Positions 20,971-35,800 are shown, counted from the stretch's first letter. The stretch is DNA of 64,000 bases from Lineus longissimus (GCF_910592395.1 NC_088318.1:16988349-17052348), one strand, 5' to 3'. The notes: generated by a model from the letters alone, not told the origin. Translations and numbers: made by a program.

Positions 20971-22039
20971 GATCAAGGTGATCACATCTGTCAGGTTAGT
21001 GAGAAAGCATACGAGTGCTAACTCTTGGGTGAATGCGACCTTTGTTTACATGCTCAATGCCAAGGGACCGCTCCCTTTTAATCGCAACACCACCTGTGTT
21101 AGGTGATCACTGAAGCACAGCCAGTCTGATCTCTGATAGTTTGCTCCATGTTATAGACATCAGAGGGCCACTTGGTTCACGGTTAGAGAAAAAATTTTTC
21201 ATTTGTGGTTAAATGAGTCAAAAAGTCATTGTTTCTCTTTCAGACTTGATGTGTGATGTTGTGTCAACAAGTTTGTGTAGAGATGTTTCCCAACGAGCAT
21301 CTAGTTTCACCAAGAACACTAGAGGGCATTCCATTGATGAGATTCCATCGAACAAAAAAGCATAGACCGGAGTTTCCCCCAATAATAGATCTGCTGAAAT
21401 GACGAAATTATGCGATCAAGAAAGCAGAGCATTGGGGTTTAAATTAGGCTTATTTAGAAGATGTAGTGCGGTGTATCGCAAATGCCCAATGGATATTACT
21501 AGGCTTGTATCGTACTTTAGCAAGACATCAATGTACGAGGATGTATTTGAGAAATCTGTTGAGAAATCTTCAGTTATCGAACGATCACCCCTTTGGGGAT
21601 TAGTGAAAGAGTGAAATAATAAGTGGCTTAGTTATTGATGGGAAAGAAGTATAGCATGCAGCGTTGCCCACGGAGGCAAGATTTTGCGTCTTTTGTTATT
21701 GTTTTGACTTCTTTGCTTGTTGAGAAATAACCTGTAACTATCTGTAGCTTATTAACTCTTCTTTTCTGCTTCCTAATTTCCGTCTGGTTTTCTTTAGTCC
21801 CCCCCCCCCTATTTAGGGCTTAAACAATTGAGAAATTAGATGTAAACTATCAGTATCATGACTTCGCATGTGGCTTATAAAAGTCTACCGATGTCCTATA
21901 TAACCTGTGTTAACTGAGAAATTAGAAAACGTTTACATCACATAATGTTGTGCAATATTGACGAGCAACAGTTACAAAGTGACCTTTCCTCTGCTATTAT
22001 ACAGCTTCCGGGCCACCAAAGAATGAGTTCCACTTCTCG

Positions 22040-22336
22040 TTAACCCATTGAGGCCTTAGTTTTCAGGTCTTCTCATGAAAATCAATAAACGGATACTTGT
22101 TATCATATCTTCCATGCCAAACGCACATAGTTTTGGTCAAGTACAAGTTATTACAGTGAAACGTTTCAGGGATGAAAAAAGAAATTGAGATGTCTGGCAC
22201 AAGGTTTGTCTGTTATCAGAATGCTTCCAATTGGTTGAAACTGAGCGCGAGTTCTAGCACTGACCAATCAATGTGCTTCTTTCAGTTTGTTTCGGCATTC
22301 GTTTTGCATTTGTTGGAAGTGGCCTCAATGGGTTGA
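22040..22336. mobile_element. piggyBac-like MITE
   Basis: The left end is TTAA followed by CCCATTGAGGCC (22040-22055). The right end is GGCCTCAATGGG followed by TTGA (22321-22336). This gives perfect 12-bp terminal inverted repeats starting CCC, next to a TTAA target (one copy mutated to TTGA), as in piggyBac-type elements. The 289-bp interior has no coding capacity. Confidence 0.65.
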
Positions 22337-25288
22337 ACAATTTTCTTGTTAATATTTTTTCACATGTTGTTGCACTATTGTTACAATGATAATGTTATTG
22401 CCTATTCCTGGTGGGAATCAATCTTTGGTGGTCAAAGATCACGACTCTGGGATAATGAGGGAACATATTTCAGCCAATAAGGATTCCTAACTGTGTCAAC
22501 CAATGTTGCTTAAATGACGTTATGCTGACATTGTTGGGCCAAGGTTTTGTTCTTTTGACTGATTGCTGATATTTGTGCAAAGATCCCAACTGAAGTATGA
22601 CACCAACATATAATTGGTTGAATCATTTTCAATTTCAACACCTTTCTTCCTGTTGCTTTTCTTTCGATTTTCTACTCCACTGACGTATCATGTTGCGATT
22701 CTGTATATTTGTCCCTGTACTTTGATTACAATCTTGGGGGTCTGTGCCTTCTGTACTATACTCTAGTCTTGAGATGACGACAAGGGTGTCTCGAGATACT
22801 GCTGGCTTGCCACTGTTTTAGTTTACAGAGTTCCTGTATAGAGGGCATTTCAAGGAGGTATCAGACATACACAAATCATCTCCAAAGTGCACGTTTTTAG
22901 ATATCCTCTAATCAGCACAGGAACTAGGCAGTTATTTCATTACTGCCGCCCAGAATTATCCTGAGACACTCCTCTTTAAATATTTTCACTCTTATGGGCA
23001 GAGGAAAAATTGAAAAAGAATTAACACGAGTTCTTAAAATATTTGGAAAATTTTACTTTTTTGTAAACAGAACTTGAAATAAGTACCTTTTCTGGCATAT
23101 TTTTGGTGTTACTGTTAAGATTTGAAATGATATGAAATTTGTGGTCTTCCATTGTCTGATATTTATCCTTGATAAAATGAATTAGGATTGCTTTCATGGA
23201 ATCATGTAAATTTTCCCTCTGCCCTGGAGATTGTAGCAAGTGTAAATTGATCTATACTAATCTATACTTGGTAGTAGGGATATACAGCGCCAGTAGTTGA
23301 GGATAATGTTTGTCAGTTAATGTGATCAAAATTGCATAGTAAGATGTCGTTTCGGCATATTTGATACAAGTTGCCAGAGTATTTGGTAATTGTCATTGTA
23401 GCCCAGTAAAGGTTTCCAGAGAATTTCCAGTGGAAAGTCTGATAGGCTCGGTGAGCAAGAATATTTCTAAAAATTTCCAAAAATTTCCAGCATAATGTTT
23501 CTGGATGCCTTTCAGTAGACAAACATTCAGCTGGAAGTTTTAACAATTTATGAGTGCTTGGTCAGCATTTGTCCCTATGATAAAAAAAGACATTCTGTTG
23601 AGCTGGAACAAAATATTAGCAAAATATTCCAATTTTAGAAGAAAAAAAGCAAATTCAGATGTGTTCTTTTGTTTACTTGCTCTCTCCACTGGGTCTTCAA
23701 CACACCTGCTGGGTTATAATGACCGTGGAATAACAATGTTAAGTTTTTCAAACCTGCGTGACTGCCAGAGTTTCTAAGCTGATAGCAGGAAAGTTGACCT
23801 TGTTTGACATAGATTAGATGTTATTCGCTCTGACCCAAAATTTGTGTGCATTTTCCTTGCAAAATGTACAGAAATTTGGGTTCGAGATAAGATGATGTTT
23901 AGAGTTAAATAACTGTGTACCAATTGTTGTAAGATTGAAGTTATTTTAGAGAAAAGTGTTTATATAAAAGTTTGTTATGTAGATTAAATTGAAGTTGAAT
24001 TGCGATACAGAATGGCCCTCCGCATAGTATCATAAGGCCATTTCACCGGTACAAAATTGTTGAGTTATACTAAGAACAATAGAATAGTTCACCTGTACCC
24101 GTGGAAGAAATATGGTCACCCAAACTGGCTGTGAGATCAAACCTGCCAGTATTGATAAGAACTTGTGAATCAAACATTTATTGCAAAAGCATTGTTTCTG
24201 TTGCAATTGTTGTGTACATGTACCTACTGTGTACAGTGAGAGTGCCATTAATATATTTGTATATCAACCTTGAAAGGACTGACAGCAGAAGTTATGTCAA
24301 ATTTTAATGATTAATCTTTGGCTGAAGGAAGCAATTCTGATTGAAAGTGATGAACAAACAGCCTGTTAATGAAAGGCCTAAAACTACCTGTATGCCTCAC
24401 AGACTCTAAAAAGGAATAGTAAAAATAGACCACCATCCCTTCTGCTGTTCAGTCCATCAGGTCGTATGAGCCTAGCATGACAACGATGCCACTATCTTAA
24501 ATGTGAGAAAAATCTGTATCCAACGATTTAATGCAATATATCAGCATTTCTGTGAAAGTGTAGACCATGTATAGGTGTAAAACATAACAGAATGACCTAG
24601 AAAATGTGTCCCGATGTGAGATATATAAATGGTGTGATGTTGTGAGGTATATGTGTTAGAAAACACAATTTTAGGCTGGAATGACAAACAGTGTAACCCA
24701 TGACATAATGATCTTACCAACAATAGGCAGGAGCTAGGGAGTTTAATACTGATTGGCACTTGGTGACAAATACCTGTTGGAACTGAAAGGGAACTTGACT
24801 TGGTGGATTTGGTCAAAATAAGTCCAATTGCAAAGTGTATAGTGCTCATGTGGGTGTACTGTGAGGTAGTGGAGACACTTATTGACAACGTTGTGTAACT
24901 TATTCTGGTCCACCTGGCTCCTACCTGAAGTCTCCCTTTAAAACATGCTGAGCTGGAGTGTTCCTGAGACTGACAGTATGTGTACAGTTTATGTAATACA
25001 ATTGGCTATGTAGGTTAAAATGACATAATATTTTTATGATTTTTTGCAAGAAGTGACTGGGTCAGAATCAAAAACATGAACATTAGAAGTGAACAAAATG
25101 TCCATGAAATAGTTTTTGCAACCTTTTTGCAGAAGTTTTACGATTTGAAAAAAAAGCTGTGCCATATTTTCAGACTTTATGAAAGCTATGAATGTAACCT
25201 TAATTGTTAAAGCAATTATGAATATTTTGGATTATAAAAAGTAGGTCGGCAATCATTTGATAATAGATAGATAAATATTTAGAAAAAC

Positions 25289-25606
25289 ACAGTGTGTCCC
25301 AAAAGATTGTGAATCATGCGGTCTTAAGAGGAAAAGCCTAGACCTCAAACCTATTACTTGTTGGTACCAATGTGAACAACTGTTACCTTTCCCTAGGAAT
25401 CTCCGATACTATTTTTGATATTCAAGTTGAGCAATGAAAAAGATTTCAGAGAAAAGTGTCCATCAGAAAATTTACGAAAATTGGTGAAAAGATCTGCACA
25501 TCTCTCTCCATAACCTAAATTTGATTTGTGTCTTGATTTGGCCAGGACAAAAAAATCCCACTTCACCAAGGCAAGAGAAGACATAATATCTTTTGGGACA
25601 TGCTGT
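25289..25606. mobile_element. mariner-type MITE
   Basis: The left end ACAGTGTGTCCCAAAAGAT and the right end ATCTTTTGGGACATGCTGT are inverted repeats with two mismatches over 19 bp. The CAG..TGTCCCAAAAG form is typical of IS630/Tc1/mariner ends. The 318-bp interior has no transposase. A clear TA duplication is not seen on the left. Confidence 0.6.
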
Positions 25607-26856
25607 ATACACCTCCACTATAGACTGTGTTCCTCAGCACCTTTATTGTGATAGGCGATGTTAGTATTGATGTCTATTTTTGTAGGATTTACCTATCAAT
25701 GGTTACCAAATGTGATACGACTTGTCTATATATAACATATACATAAACAAAGATATGGAAATGAGATCTATATTTTATTGGTTGTTGTATTGAAGTACTT
25801 GATGGAATAAATGAGATGTCTGTGGTAAATCTCAGTTTATCTTTTTGTCTACTATTACCAACCATGCTGCAGCCTGGAAAACAGCTGTCCAACAAAGAGA
25901 TTTTGGTTGTGACAGCAGAATGTCCTTGTGATACTGATATTCTTGGTTGTACTATCAGTCCTACACTTCGGACCTCGTCCCTTCCCCTAGTGAGAGAGGA
26001 GACAAAATGGACTGCCTGGGGAGTCTATCAATATCCCAGTCCGTTGCTGCTATGCTGAAGACGATCATAAGTCCAAGGTTGTGACTACCCAAGGACGAAG
26101 ACATCTCGGCTTAGCGGAGACATGGTCATAACATAAGCAGCCATTGGTACACAAATGTGTGAATGTTTGTTTAGCACAAGTAAGTACTGTCATGCATGGG
26201 CCAACATCCAACCTTCAACATACTAGTAATATTTTAGGAAATGGCACCCCATATATCGTACAAGCACTTTTTTTTATTCATCCGCAAACGTAAAGGCAAC
26301 CTCGTTCCCGGTCAAGTTTAACTGGTTATTTCGCCCTTAATTTGACATTGATCTATGTTTTTTCGAACTATTGACAAATTTGAATTCAATATTCATCAAA
26401 AACGTGCACTTATATTCCATATTTCTAAAGTTTTTGAGATCTCATTTCATTGCGGGAAGTACTCCGCCACGGGTGTTGTTCGGTCCAAAAGTGCACGTTT
26501 GTTTCGGGCATTGAGTGATTATTTCATCAGAAAACCCCACCTTAAGTAAATTTCACCATACTTGATGCCACATTTTGTTTCAAAATGATTTGAGCATTGT
26601 TGAGAGAGAATGACAAGTTGGTGTGGGGTAAACTTTGCATTGTAAATGATATCTAAGGAGCGGTATGGACCATCAAAAGCTTCCACATCAACATTCAGGT
26701 TCATATGGAAAACAAAATGGTCATAATTTACCTTCTCCGAGTGAAAGTTGGCCCATTGAAATTGAAGGGTTGTTCTCTGTGAGAGTTTTCTGTCACAATT
26801 TTATGATTTTAGGGCTAAAGGTTCATAAATAATGGTGTTTTTTTTTCTTATTTCCA

Positions 26857-26880
26857 GGACTGAGACGGAACGGCAGCAAA
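26857..26880 (+). promoter_or_regulatory. AARS 5' leader, spliced
   Basis: A long T-rich tract ends in a clean acceptor (TTATTTCCAG) immediately before GACTGAGACGG and the start ATGG at 26881. This implies an upstream non-coding exon joined by an intron in the 5' UTR; its position is not determined. Confidence 0.6.
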
Positions 26881-29800
26881 ATGGATGCAAGTTTGTCCTC
26901 GGCTCAGATTCGTGATATGTTCATGGATTTCTTCAAGGATAAGTGTGACCATATCTATGTCCACTCATCATCCACGATTCCTCATGAAGATCCAACGCTG
27001 TTGTTTGCCAATGCTGGCATGAATCAGGTAAACTTCAATCAGTTTTGGTTGAATTTTGATTTATGTAGAAAAATTATCGATTGCTGATTGATTGAGGTCC
27101 AATTTCCTAAGTTGTGGACACTTGTTGGGTTTTTGGTTTGTCCTCTAGATAAGAGTTTATCTTGTTTTCTTTCAGTTCAAGCCATTGTTCCTTGGAACAG
27201 CTGATCCTAACAGTGACATGGCCAAGTGGACACGCGTCGTGAACAGCCAGAAGTGTATCCGTGCGGGAGGCAAACACAATGATCTCGACGATGTGGGCAA
27301 AGATGTTTATCATCACACGTTCTTTGAGATGTTGGGAAATTGGTCCTTTGGTGATTTCTTCAAGGTGAGATGATGTAACCCAGCCATTGGTAAGACAGGA
27401 AAATCCATTGAAGTAGATTGCTACATCATGTCTATCATTAGCATGAGTGCCTGGAAAAAACCGTAGTCATACACCTATCACACTTGTCAAAAAGATGACC
27501 CCAAGTTCCAGCAGATAATTCTGAGAAGAGCAAACACAGGAGACAACATATTTCATTGTAGCTTCGATTCTTTTCTTTAATTGCTTTTAGAAAGAATCAA
27601 TTGAATGGGCCTGGGATCTACTGACTGGTGTTTACAAGTTGCCCGCAGAGCGAATGTATGTTACATACTTCGGTGGACTCGAGGAGGCTGGACTAGAGCC
27701 TGATTTAGAAACCAAGCAAATCTGGCTTGACCTTGGGTGAGTTGTACCTGAGTAAAACTGAATACAGGGCTAAGGTTTTGAGATATAAAATGCACAATTG
27801 ACAAGTGTCTACACTTAAGGACAATGTAACAATCAGCTTTTGATTGGCAACCATGGATATCGGTGAAGTCACAATCTCAGATTTCATTGAAAGTCATGGT
27901 ACATGACTCGAAAATCTGTTCCCAAATGTGTTGAATGCATTTTGGTCCCCTTTGATTGCGAGTCTTGTTGCTGTGTGGTCGGTATCCCGTTTTCATGTCA
28001 ACTCAAGGCTTACTGACATGCAACATTTGTTTTCCAGAATCCCAGAAAGTCGTGTTGTCCCTTTCGGTACAAAGGATAATTTCTGGGAGATGGGAGATAC
28101 TGGTCCATGTGGTCCGTGCACCGAGGTTCATTATGACAAGATTGGAGGACGTGATGCTACACATCTCGTCAACATGGACGTGCCAGATGTCATGGAGGTC
28201 TGGAATCTAGTGTTCACACAGTATAATAGGTATGTAGTGAGATGCTCTTATCGCTAGCCAGGCCTGCCTTGTTCTCTATAGATAGATATCATATTGATAA
28301 CCCATAAATTCATTTGATTTTTCCAACTGTAATTGTCATTTCCTCATTCAGAGAAGCAGATGGTACCCTGAAGCCTTTACCAAAGAAGTGTGTTGACACT
28401 GGAATGGGTCTGGAGCGAATTGCATCGATCATTCAAGGAAAACCATCCAATTATGACACTGACTTGTTTGTGCCTTTCTTCAAAGCTATTCAGGAGGTGA
28501 GTGCCAGTCGACCCTCCCTCAGCAGACGCCCTCTCCATTAACTAAGGGCACTGATTTTGGTCCCTAATTGGCCATTTTGTGTCAGTTTTATTAAGGACAG
28601 TATTTGTCAGTCTCAAGGGTTTCCTTGATAGAGGGGTTGCACTGTACATGTATATGTTTATATCACAAGTTTTGGTCTTTGCCTAACAGCAGAAAACCTA
28701 TGTCAATTCTGTATTTCATACTTATGAATTCTATTTCCTTTAGGGGTCGTCAGGTGTTCGAGAGTACGGGGGGTGTGTTGGTGCTGACGATGTGGATGGC
28801 ATAGATATGGCGTACAGAGTCTTGGCTGATCATGCTAGGACCCTCACCATTGCACTGTCTGATGGTGGTCGCCCAGATAACACTGGACGAGGGTAGGTAC
28901 AGCTGTATTTTTATGATCCTTTGACATTTCAACATGGCCAGGTTGGCAAATGATGTTGAAGGTCACAAGTTTTTGTTCAAAATGGAACCTAAGGCCATAA
29001 GACAAATTGGGTCTTGCTGCTCCCCAACTTCTTTTTAGTTGAGGTTCAGCATGATAAGTTTTTTCTGTGGAATTCGTAAACAGGACCTTCAATGATTGCA
29101 CTTCCAGATATGTTCTGAGGAGGATCTTGCGACGTGCTGTGAGGTATGGTACGGAGAAACTCAACTGCAAACCTGGATTCTTCGCTACACTGGTTGATAT
29201 CGTTGTGCAGACATTGGGCCACTTCTTCCCGGAGGTTAAGAAAGATCCCGAGATGGTGAAAGACATCATAAATGAAGAGGAGGAACAGTTTCTGAAAACG
29301 CTCAGTAGGGGGCGTCGCTTAATGGAGAGGGCCGTTGGAAAAGTTGGTGAATCCAAGGTATTCCCAGGTATGTAGCATTGTTGCAGATTCCTTGGAACAA
29401 ATGAAGTTTAAATTCAATGCATAAAAGTATTGGAACTGGTTGATACATGTACTTGTTTTGGTTTGGATGTCAGATGGGTACTTGTCTTGGATGATCTGCC
29501 CTTTTATTGTCAATTGTGTTGTGTGCAGGTCTGCCAGTACTCTTATGTCACAGGGGACTTTCCCAACTTGGATATTCAATCTTTGACCTTTTCAGGTGAT
29601 GTTGCTTGGCGGTTGTACGACACATATGGCTTCCCCGTTGATCTGACCTCATTAATCGCCGAGGAGTCCCAGCTGAAGGTCGACATGGATACATACCAGG
29701 AGTGTATGAAGGAGGCTCAGGTAGTTATGGACAGTTTCTTCTACTATGAGTTACCCCTTGTGGGCGTTAGTTGCATGTAGTTGCATTGTGTACAGATTTC

Positions 29801-32800
29801 GTTTCGTTTTTGTATGCTATCAATACGGTGAAATGACCAAGTTGACTACATTGCCACTGTGGGGACAAGTTTGATTTGTCAATGAAAATGAAATTGAAGT
29901 TGAAAAATGTGTCAATAGGTATAGGCAAGCAAATTTTCAAATTGAATAAAAACACATGATTTTGGTATCAAATATTTTCTTTTGCCAAGATAAAAACACC
30001 CTGAAAATTTCAACTGATTATCTCAAGTAGTTTCTGAAATATGGCCGGTTACAGGATTTTGGGTACCCCCCCTCCTCGGAAACAGCAAAAAAGTGGTTTT
30101 TGACCCCCCATATATCAAAAACTAAGCTTTCTACACCACTGAATCTTCTTTAACATGGCGTACCTACTGCCTAGTATGGATAAATGCAAGAAAACGCCTG
30201 TGACTTAACTAATTTTGAAATTATTGACCTTTTTAGAACGCAATTTACTTAGCCTCGGCCATTGCTGCCGAAGACCAACTTTGCTCTGGAGCCATTTAGA
30301 ACCCCCCATAGAATAACTTCTAGGTGTGTTACAGGCTTTTCCTTCCATATATCAACTGACATTGGCCCCCACAGTAGCCCCATTTTTTTTGACAGCCTAG
30401 AAAAGGCCCTAAAGAAAGATATTGGACCCAAAAATGGTCCCCAGCCACTATTTTGCACCGCGGGAGCAAAACGCCGAAAAATGACAAAAAATGAAAATTT
30501 TTAATTTTCATTCAAATAGGCTGAAAATTTCTATCTTAAGGTAAAATGGGCTGCTGAATCCACTGGAGTAGTCCATTTTGCCCTATCTAGACTAGGAAAG
30601 GAGTTATTAACAATTTCATCTTCAAAATATCACTTTTGGGGTGCACGCCCCCCCCCAAAATAACACTTTAGCCCATGACCACTGACAGACATCAAATTCA
30701 GCAGAGGTATTGCTAAACCAAATACAGTAGAAGAAATCTTCGGCGGCACCCAGGTAATTAAGGAGAAAAAATACGGCTCCAGAAGTCTACTAGTACTAGG
30801 GGTCTGGACAAGTGCGTTGTAATGTAATGGCCAAAATATTGGTAACAATAGGCCATCACTTTGTGTATATGAGAACTGAAATAAATTATTTCAAAATCCA
30901 TGCTGTCTTTATTGTATTCAATTAAGAAATCCATCTCAGAAACACTACTAAAATCACTTCAAAGCATGAAAAGAAATCCATCAACAAAGCCACGTGCTAA
31001 TGTTTACATGTCTGTGAGCCTTTCCACCTATCAGGCAAGTTTATTTCGTCACGTGACCAAACTCAAAACGTAACCAGAGAAGTATGTCACCGGTCGCAAA
31101 CGAACACTGCTGTTTAAAGAGGTTGTCTAAAGTCATCCTAGCGATATATAACTCCGAATCCTTGCTGTGTTGAATACTTATTCATATATCTAGCAGACTA
31201 TGTTTCCAGAATGCTTGAATTTGGCCGTGAAAAAATTGAAACCAGCGATTAGCGATCTCTCGGTTCACTCGACGCCATTTTGACCACAGTCTCGCAGTGT
31301 ACCCCAGTTTCAATGGTCCGGCGCTACCTTGGAATCAAAGGCGCCGGGAATAACTGAATAAATACCAAATCTAGGGATCATAATGAACATTTTGATACCT
31401 AGTTCTCCTTTATTATTTTAATGGGGTCTATGCTTATTTTGCTGTTGAATTTCGAGTTTTTATAAAATATTTAATTTTTCAACTTTCTTCATATCCAACC
31501 CCCGGACAATGTGGTATGTGGTGAAAGCTCGTCGGACATGCTAGAATATGGTAGCCAATACATTTTATATAGAGATATTCCAAGCCAGCGCTTTACGAAA
31601 TTTTAGAATCAGTGCCAAACCGGCGTCAAATCTGATGCGGATTTAGGCCTGCAGAAGGCCTATCCGGCTGAAACGGGTCATTTTCAAATGGCTTTTTTTG
31701 CCGTTTCACATGGAATAAATATATAAATGGGGTATCAATGAACAAGAGAAAGAAAAGACGATTGCACAGGTATGATTTATTTCACAATTGAGAAAATATT
31801 TATTCAGTGACGATCATGGAAAGATGACCATTGTTTCTACTAATTAGTGCAGATTCACACTTTCCTCAGCTTTGTCTTGGCGGCTGCCTATACCTAGTGT
31901 CAATTCAATTAAATTCATGCTTTGTTGACTCTCATTTTCAGCGTATTTCTCAAGGTGGTGGAAGCACCATAGATGACAAAATCAACCTTGACGTGCACTC
32001 CCTCGATGAGTTGGTAAAGAAGGGATTCCCTCCAACCAATGATTCACCAAAATACAACTACACAGCTGACAAAAATGGAACTTACAGTAAGTTTAAATGA
32101 TGTGGCAATGTACGTATACTTACCTTGGGAACATGAAATCCACAGGGGCTGGGTGCACTGATGAAAGCTTCATGGTGCTGAAGCCCATTAATAATGCACT
32201 CTGAAGTGAGTGCGGGGCCCTAGGCCCAAATGGTTGCGACAAAAATCGACCACTTACGAAGATGGGAGAGTGTGAGACTTCCTCATCTTACAGTAAGTTT
32301 CACAGTTGATTTACTGATAACACGCTTTCAAGCTTATATGATCATGTTTCTTTGACCTACATGTCATGTGAGATTCATTTCCAGTATTTGATGCCTTGCT
32401 ATCTTGTCCTTACTTGTAGCATTTGAGACGAGCACCAGCACAATCAAGGCTATTCGCAGAAACAAACAGTTTGTGGATGAAGTCACAACTGGTCAAGAGT
32501 GTGGTATCTTGCTGGACAAGACAAACTTCTATGCTGAACAGGGAGGTCAGATTTATGATGAGGGGTACATGAATAAAGTTGGAGATGATGTAAGTTGCCT
32601 ATTTCTGTCTTGTATCTGTTGTTGGCTGATAATGATGACTTTGAGCAAATATTTGCTGTAAATTCGCTGTGAAGAATGTTCAACTTCTTAAGTGCACACT
32701 CCTTTATATTTTTCCTAGCTTGATTTGTTTTTAATGCAACATGTTTTTCAGGAGTGTGAATTTGCTGTGAAGAACGTCCAGGTTCGAGGCGGCTATGTGC

Positions 32801-35800
32801 TTCACATCGGAACTGTGGAAGGCACACTGAAAGTTGGGGACGAGGTTCTACTCACCATTGATGGGGTAGGTGCAAATGTGATTTCAATATCAATGTATAG
32901 TTATGGGCAGGTCATTTTGTGGAAGTATATGTCACATTACTTATCCTTAGTACAGACCATTTTTCACCGCCTCATAGTCATAGAAACTTCAAATGTGCTC
33001 TGATTTCAACATACGAAGACTCGTATTGGAAGGGTAGAGAAACTGAATATATTCCTGGTTCGAATGTCTGATATCGTCGATTCTGGTCACCAATTATACA
33101 GGATATCTCTCTTCACTCACTAATCTCTGATCTCTGCCTGTCTCTCTGCAGACACGACGTAAGAATGTGATGAACAACCACACCGGTACACACATGCTTA
33201 ACTTCTCCCTGCGCCAAGTCTTGGGTGAGGCAGATCAGAAGGGATCACTGGTCGCTCCTGACAGGCTGCGTTTTGATTTCACTTCTAAGGTTAGTAATGA
33301 TTTATGAGTGGACTCTCCCTTAGCTTACATCTCTCTTTGAAGGACACAGTTCTCATTTGGTCCCAAATTGGTCATTTCCATTGAATTTGACGTCTGTAAG
33401 GACCCCTCTCAATTAAGGCCAGCATTTGTCAATCCAAAGGTAGTGCTTCCTTAAAAGAGTGGTTCTACTGTTCACTTTCCTACTGCAATAACAATTCATA
33501 TTTTACAGAAAGCCATGACCACCAGCCAGATCCAGGAAGCTGAGGACATCACCAATGATGTAGCCAAGAGAGATGATGCAGTGTTTTACAGGAATGCTCC
33601 TCTTGGAGAGGCGAAGGCCATCCAGGGGCTGAGGGCAGTGTTTGACGAGGTAGGACAGCTCTCCCAATAAGTACAACTACTAGTACCCTGTTGTCATCAT
33701 CTGCAGGGTTGAATATTTTACTGCCCCACTTCTATTTCTCTGCCAGTCTATTCAGATTTTATGCAGACATCTGGTTAGGCCACTTCTAACTGTGCATCCT
33801 AGCACCATGCTGCTTGCTTTCAGGGCATGCACGGTGCATTTGGACCTGGGCCGTATAGATAGGCTTGTTTTTAGTGCAGGTAGGCCCATAGCCTTATACA
33901 TCTTGGCCATGTGTGCATGCACTGTGCATCAGGCCCCATAGCCTCATACATCTTGGTCATATGTGCATTGGGCCCCATAACCACACACACCTGGGCTTGT
34001 CTTTATGGCATGCACGATGCATTGGCCCCATATTACCTTCTTTCACCTGGGCCACATGCTCTCACATGTTCGAATGATATGTTACAGTTACTGGCCATTT
34101 GATTGAAGATGCATGTACCGTCTCATAGATCGGATTGTGTATTGTCATACTGCCATTAATGCCAACAAAGCAGTTTTAACCATGCCTTGTCTCAGGTTGT
34201 CTTTTGTTATGCCTGTGTTTCCTGCCACTTTACTGACACGAAGCTTTGTGTCAATTGCAGACATATCCTGACCCTGTCCGAGTCGTGAGTATTGGTAGAC
34301 CAGTGGAGGAGCTCCTTGCTGATCCGACGGGGCCCGGAGCATCACTTGGCTCAGTGGAATTCTGTGGAGGAACGTGAGTATGAGAGGTGTTTTGCAGATG
34401 ATTGTTTGTTCTTTTTAGCAAGATTGAATAATCTACCTCTAACCCGTTATACTAACTTTCTGAGAGTCTCTGTCCTAATGCCCCTCCAGCCAGGTCAGAG
34501 AAGAAGAAGAGTAAAAGACCTACTTTTCTCCGAATATTGTTCATGTTACTGAATTGACTTGATCAGTTTATATCATCAAATGGTTAGGTACTGGAAATCT
34601 ATTCCGAGGGAAGTATTGTTAATTATCATTTGACTCTCCCTCAGGCATATCTTGAGAAGCAGCCATGTTGGTCACTTTGTGATCGTAACCGAGGAAGCCA
34701 TCGCTAAGGGCATGAGACGAATCATCGCTGTGACTGGCCACGAGGCAGAGAAGGCGTTACATCAAGCTGATATGTTTGATAAACAGTGCGAGGAACTTCG
34801 ACAGCAAGTGGAGGCCTGCAAGACTGGAGGGGGTGGGGAGAGCTCACAGAGACAGATCAGTCGTGCTATTGTGGACTTAACAGAGGTAAGTATGTGGAGA
34901 ATGCTTTCTGCAGAAAAATCTTTGAGTTGCTGCATAGCTGAGTGGGTACTCTCATTGAGGGTCTTGTTTATATTTCAGGAGGTTGGCAGAGCCAGTATAC
35001 CACACTGTCGGAGAGATAAGGTCAGAAATCAACTGAAATCATTGAAAGGAGTTTTAGTGGATATGGACCGATTGAAAAAGGCTTCTCAGATGAATGATGT
35101 AAGTAAGATTTACCCGAATTGACCGAAATTTTCTCTAACTAGTTCCAGTCTTGAGATTTAATGATGTTTTCCTTTCTCAGGTGATTGAAGAAGCCAAGAA
35201 ACTAGCCGAAGAAATGGCTGAGCAGAAAGTTGTCGTTCAGGAGTTTAAGGCTGGATCAAATCGGAAGGCTCTCAATGAGGCTATCAAGCAATTCAAAAAT
35301 ACGTCTGTGATGTTGTTTACTGTTGCTCCAGAAGAGGGCCAGATTATCTGCCTGAGTTCTGTGCCAAAGGTAAGCACGTGTTATGATATTTTAGGACCAT
35401 TTCATGATATTTTAGGACTAAAATGTAACTATGCATTGGCCCTTACACACGTGCGCTGGAAGATACAACCTTGTCCACTGACCAAACTGTTGCACTGTAC
35501 ATAAGAGTAGGTCTTTGCAATAGGTCCTATGTACTGGGTTTGGTAAAAGTGTGACATCTGATGTTTTCAAAAGCTAAAACAATCTTGCCTACGTACCTAG
35601 CAATAACTGGTTACTAAGATTGAATACATGAAGATTACCTCTAAAACTTTCTTTTCGTTACAGGAGGTTGCAGGCAATGGTGGTCTTAAAGCCAGTGAAT
35701 GGGTCGCGAAGGTCTCAACTGTTATTGGAGGAAAGGGTGGAGGCAAGGACCTGGCCGCCCAGGCTGTCGGATCTAATGTCACTGCTCTCAAGGAAGCAAT

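Larger units (their letters stand above)
20971..26856. other. VAT1 3' UTR and intergenic DNA upstream of AARS
   Basis: Open frames here are short and unconvincing. The region holds a C-rich run near 21800, two MITE-like elements (22044-22332 and 25289-25606), and an AATAAA at about 25806. The AARS promoter and probably a non-coding first exon lie toward the right end, because an acceptor precedes the 5' leader at 26857. Confidence 0.5.
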
